This document shows, piece by piece, positions 4,254 through 5,819 of a stretch of DNA of 5,819 bases (within the stretch, counting starts at the first letter, position 1; each line of letters starts with the position of its first letter). Where the stretch lies: the NCBI GenBank assembly GCA_002439605.1, contig DJOI01000028.1:1-5819 (forward strand), written 5' to 3'. The notes beneath the pieces are model-generated. The model did no database searches. It worked only from the letters and a program-made list of their open reading frames with translations, and was not told the origin of the DNA. This DNA is from Candidatus Segatella mututuai. GTDB lineage: Bacteria > Bacteroidota > Bacteroidia > Bacteroidales > Bacteroidaceae. The position numbers and the translations under genes are program-made.

Positions 4254-5819
4254 TTATTTAAAGAGATGTGGAATGAATTCCTTCAGGCACCTTCTCCAGG
4301 TAAGCCACTCATGATGAGTGCCTGGGGATACATACACATCGAGCTTGACGCCAAGGTCTTTCAACTGCTGCGCCATCTTCTCCGTACCGAAGTTCTCCTC
4401 TGAACCACAGCCCATGAACATATAATGGATGTCCTTGTTGAACTTCTCAGAATTGGCGAAGGCACCATCGAAGGCGGTCTTCACATCCACACCAAACAAG
4501 GCACCACTAAAGGTACCGAAGGCAGAGAACTTATCCATATTGTTGAGCACCGTGTTGAAGGTCTGGCAACCGCCCCACGACAGTCCAGCCATCGCACGAT
4601 GGTCACGGTCGGTGTAGGTGCGGAAGGTCTTATCGACCATCGGAATCAAGTCCTTGATGATAACCTGATAGAAGCTGGCACCATAGTGGTTGCGCTCCTC
4701 ATCCACGTTCTTGCCAGGACGAGCCACGAAAGGTTGCTTCACATCGCCACTCTCCATCACCACAATCATCGGCTCAGCCTTGCCTGCGGCAATAAGGTTG
4801 TCCATGATGTGCTGCATCATGCCCTGATGGCTCCAACCCGTCTCGTCCTCGCCCATGCCGTGCTGCAGATAGAGCACAGGATAGCGCTTGGTGGTGCTGG
4901 TTTCATATTCGGCAGGCGTATAAACCATCGCTCTGCGGAACTTGCCCTGCGATGCGGCATAGTAAGATACCGAGCGAACCTGACCTTGCGCCACGCCCTG
5001 CTGCGGACGATAGTAGTTGCCCTCCTCGCCTTCTGGCACTTCCAAGCCTCCAGCTTCTCGACAACAACCGAAATAGGTCTCACTGGCAGGGTCAACTACC
5101 TGCACGCCATCCACATTGAGGAAATAATAGTGGAAGCCTACCACCAATGGGTCGCTCACACCATACCAGTCGCCATCCAAGTCTTTCTTCATCGGATATT
5201 TCTTGCCGCAGATGTCGAATATTACCTGCTTCGCCTCTGGCGCATGAAGCTTCACGTATGCTCGGCGGTCCTTATCTACACGAGGATAGTTGCTGTCCGG
5301 GATGATACCGAGCAAAGAGAGCATCATGTTGGCGTAACGCTTTCCCATCGTACGATAACTCTCGGCGATAAAATGCAAGCCGTCGCCACGTTGAGGGCAT
5401 CCCTTGGAAGAGATGACGTGAGCGGTAGGAATCGTCTTGGCGATGTCATCCACCACAGCGATATGCGCCCAGCACTTGCCGCCCATATCCTGCTGCACGG
5501 TCTCGCCCACCAACAAAGGCACGTCCTCTGCCTTCAAGTTCAAATCCTTCAAGATGTCGGTGTAGACTGTCTTCACCCTGGCAGCCCAGGTAGGAGAACC
5601 GTTGTCGGTCTCGCCTTGATGCAGGAGAATGCCCTTGATGACGCCTTGCTTCTGCGCCATCTTCGCCAGTTCGATGAGTCGGGCGTAAGGGTTACCGTTA
5701 TACTGAGAAGCGAAGTTCTTCATCCAATCTGGTTGTTTCTTGAGATAAGCCTTGCAGGTGCGCTTGTTGAAGAGGTCGATGCTGGCACCGCCCACAGCCA
5801 CGGTTATCGTACCCACCTT
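4254..5819 (-). CDS. CE6-CE1 bifunctional carbohydrate esterase (acetyl-xylan / feruloyl esterase), 5' partial
   Basis: The reading frame stays open past the right window edge: the codon at 5819-5817 is Lys and the apparent start at 5816 is an internal GTG (Val), so the N-terminus, including the expected CE6 nucleophile motif GQSN, is missing. Counting from 5816, residues 1-170 are the rest of a CE6/SASA esterase domain (VAVGGASIDLF at 6-16, HQGETDN at 66-72, DGLHF at 145-149 with catalytic-type D145 and H148). Residues about 185-285 look like a beta-sandwich linker of the kind found before CE1 domains (DGDWYGV, YYFLNVDGVQVVDP). Residues about 290-520 are a CE1 esterase-D-like hydrolase: LQHG oxyanion region at 317-320, nucleophile S413 in GLSWGG, and H502 in GTHHEWLTWRR. 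The acidic member appears to be E474 in GSEENF instead of the usual Asp. Fused CE6-CE1 enzymes in Bacteroidota remove acetyl and hydroxycinnamoyl groups from xylan, which would help the GH43 enzyme. Confidence 0.9.
   Translation of the reverse strand, partial: KVGTITVAVGGASIDLFNKRTCKAYLKKQPDWMKNFASQYNGNPYARLIELAKMAQKQGVIKGILLHQGETDNGSPTWAARVKTVYTDILKDLNLKAEDVPLLVGETVQQDMGGKCWAHIAVVDDIAKTIPTAHVISSKGCPQRGDGLHFIAESYRTMGKRYANMMLSLLGIIPDSNYPRVDKDRRAYVKLHAPEAKQVIFDICGKKYPMKKDLDGDWYGVSDPLVVGFHYYFLNVDGVQVVDPASETYFGCCREAGGLEVPEGEEGNYYRPQQGVAQGQVRSVSYYAASQGKFRRAMVYTPAEYETSTTKRYPVLYLQHGMGEDETGWSHQGMMQHIMDNLIAAGKAEPMIVVMESGDVKQPFVARPGKNVDEERNHYGASFYQVIIKDLIPMVDKTFRTYTDRDHRAMAGLSWGGCQTFNTVLNNMDKFSAFGTFSGALFGVDVKTAFDGAFANSEKFNKDIHYMFMGCGSEENFGTEKMAQQLKDLGVKLDVYVSPGTHHEWLTWRRCLKEFIPHLFK

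Noticed and set aside
4817..5095. 92-codon minus-strand open frame within the CE6-CE1 gene
   Set aside because: It is an out-of-frame shadow rich in Arg and Ala, inside a clearly conserved esterase frame.

Overview
The window looks like a chromosomal segment of a Bacteroidota anaerobe, most likely Prevotellaceae (Prevotella/Segatella) from a gut or rumen. The reasons are TAnnTTTG-type -7 promoter boxes, A-rich leaders without Shine-Dalgarno sequences, a Bacteroidota-specific HU-like protein fused to a helix-turn-helix, and xylan-degrading enzymes of types common in gut Bacteroidota. The genus is an inference; no rRNA or other marker gene is present.

Layout, left to right: (1) 1-1350, minus strand: a complete secreted GH43 glycosidase with a C-terminal CBM6-like domain, probably an arabinoxylan arabinofuranosidase or xylosidase. 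(2) 1351-1935: a divergent intergenic region with the GH43 -7 box, several small AT-rich palindromes, and a striking array of four 22-bp tandem units, each centred on CAGCTG (the last CAACTG), upstream of the next gene. (3) 1936-2538, plus strand: an HU-like DNA-binding protein with a C-terminal helix-turn-helix. (4) 2539-2692: a short convergent intergenic region with four copies of GTGGTAGCA, three direct and one inverted, able to form alternative hairpins. (5) 2693-4012, minus strand: an AAA_14/DUF4143 ATPase, visibly more A/T-rich than the enzyme genes. (6) 4013-4253: a good Bacteroidota promoter for the ATPase, flanked on both sides by copies of a 40-bp near-palindrome, then a perfect 36-bp palindrome that probably terminates the next gene. 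(7) 4254-5819, minus strand: the C-terminal part of a CE6-CE1 double esterase (acetyl-xylan esterase plus feruloyl-type esterase); its 5' end lies beyond the window.

The two outer genes fit one job, removing arabinose, acetyl and hydroxycinnamoyl side groups from arabinoxylan, and lie on the same strand. The two inner genes have no obvious metabolic link to them. They are a DNA-binding protein and an ATPase, each with its own elaborate set of palindromic repeats, and look like an accessory block between two xylan genes. The repeats, as candidate operators or RNA switches, are the least explained part of the window.
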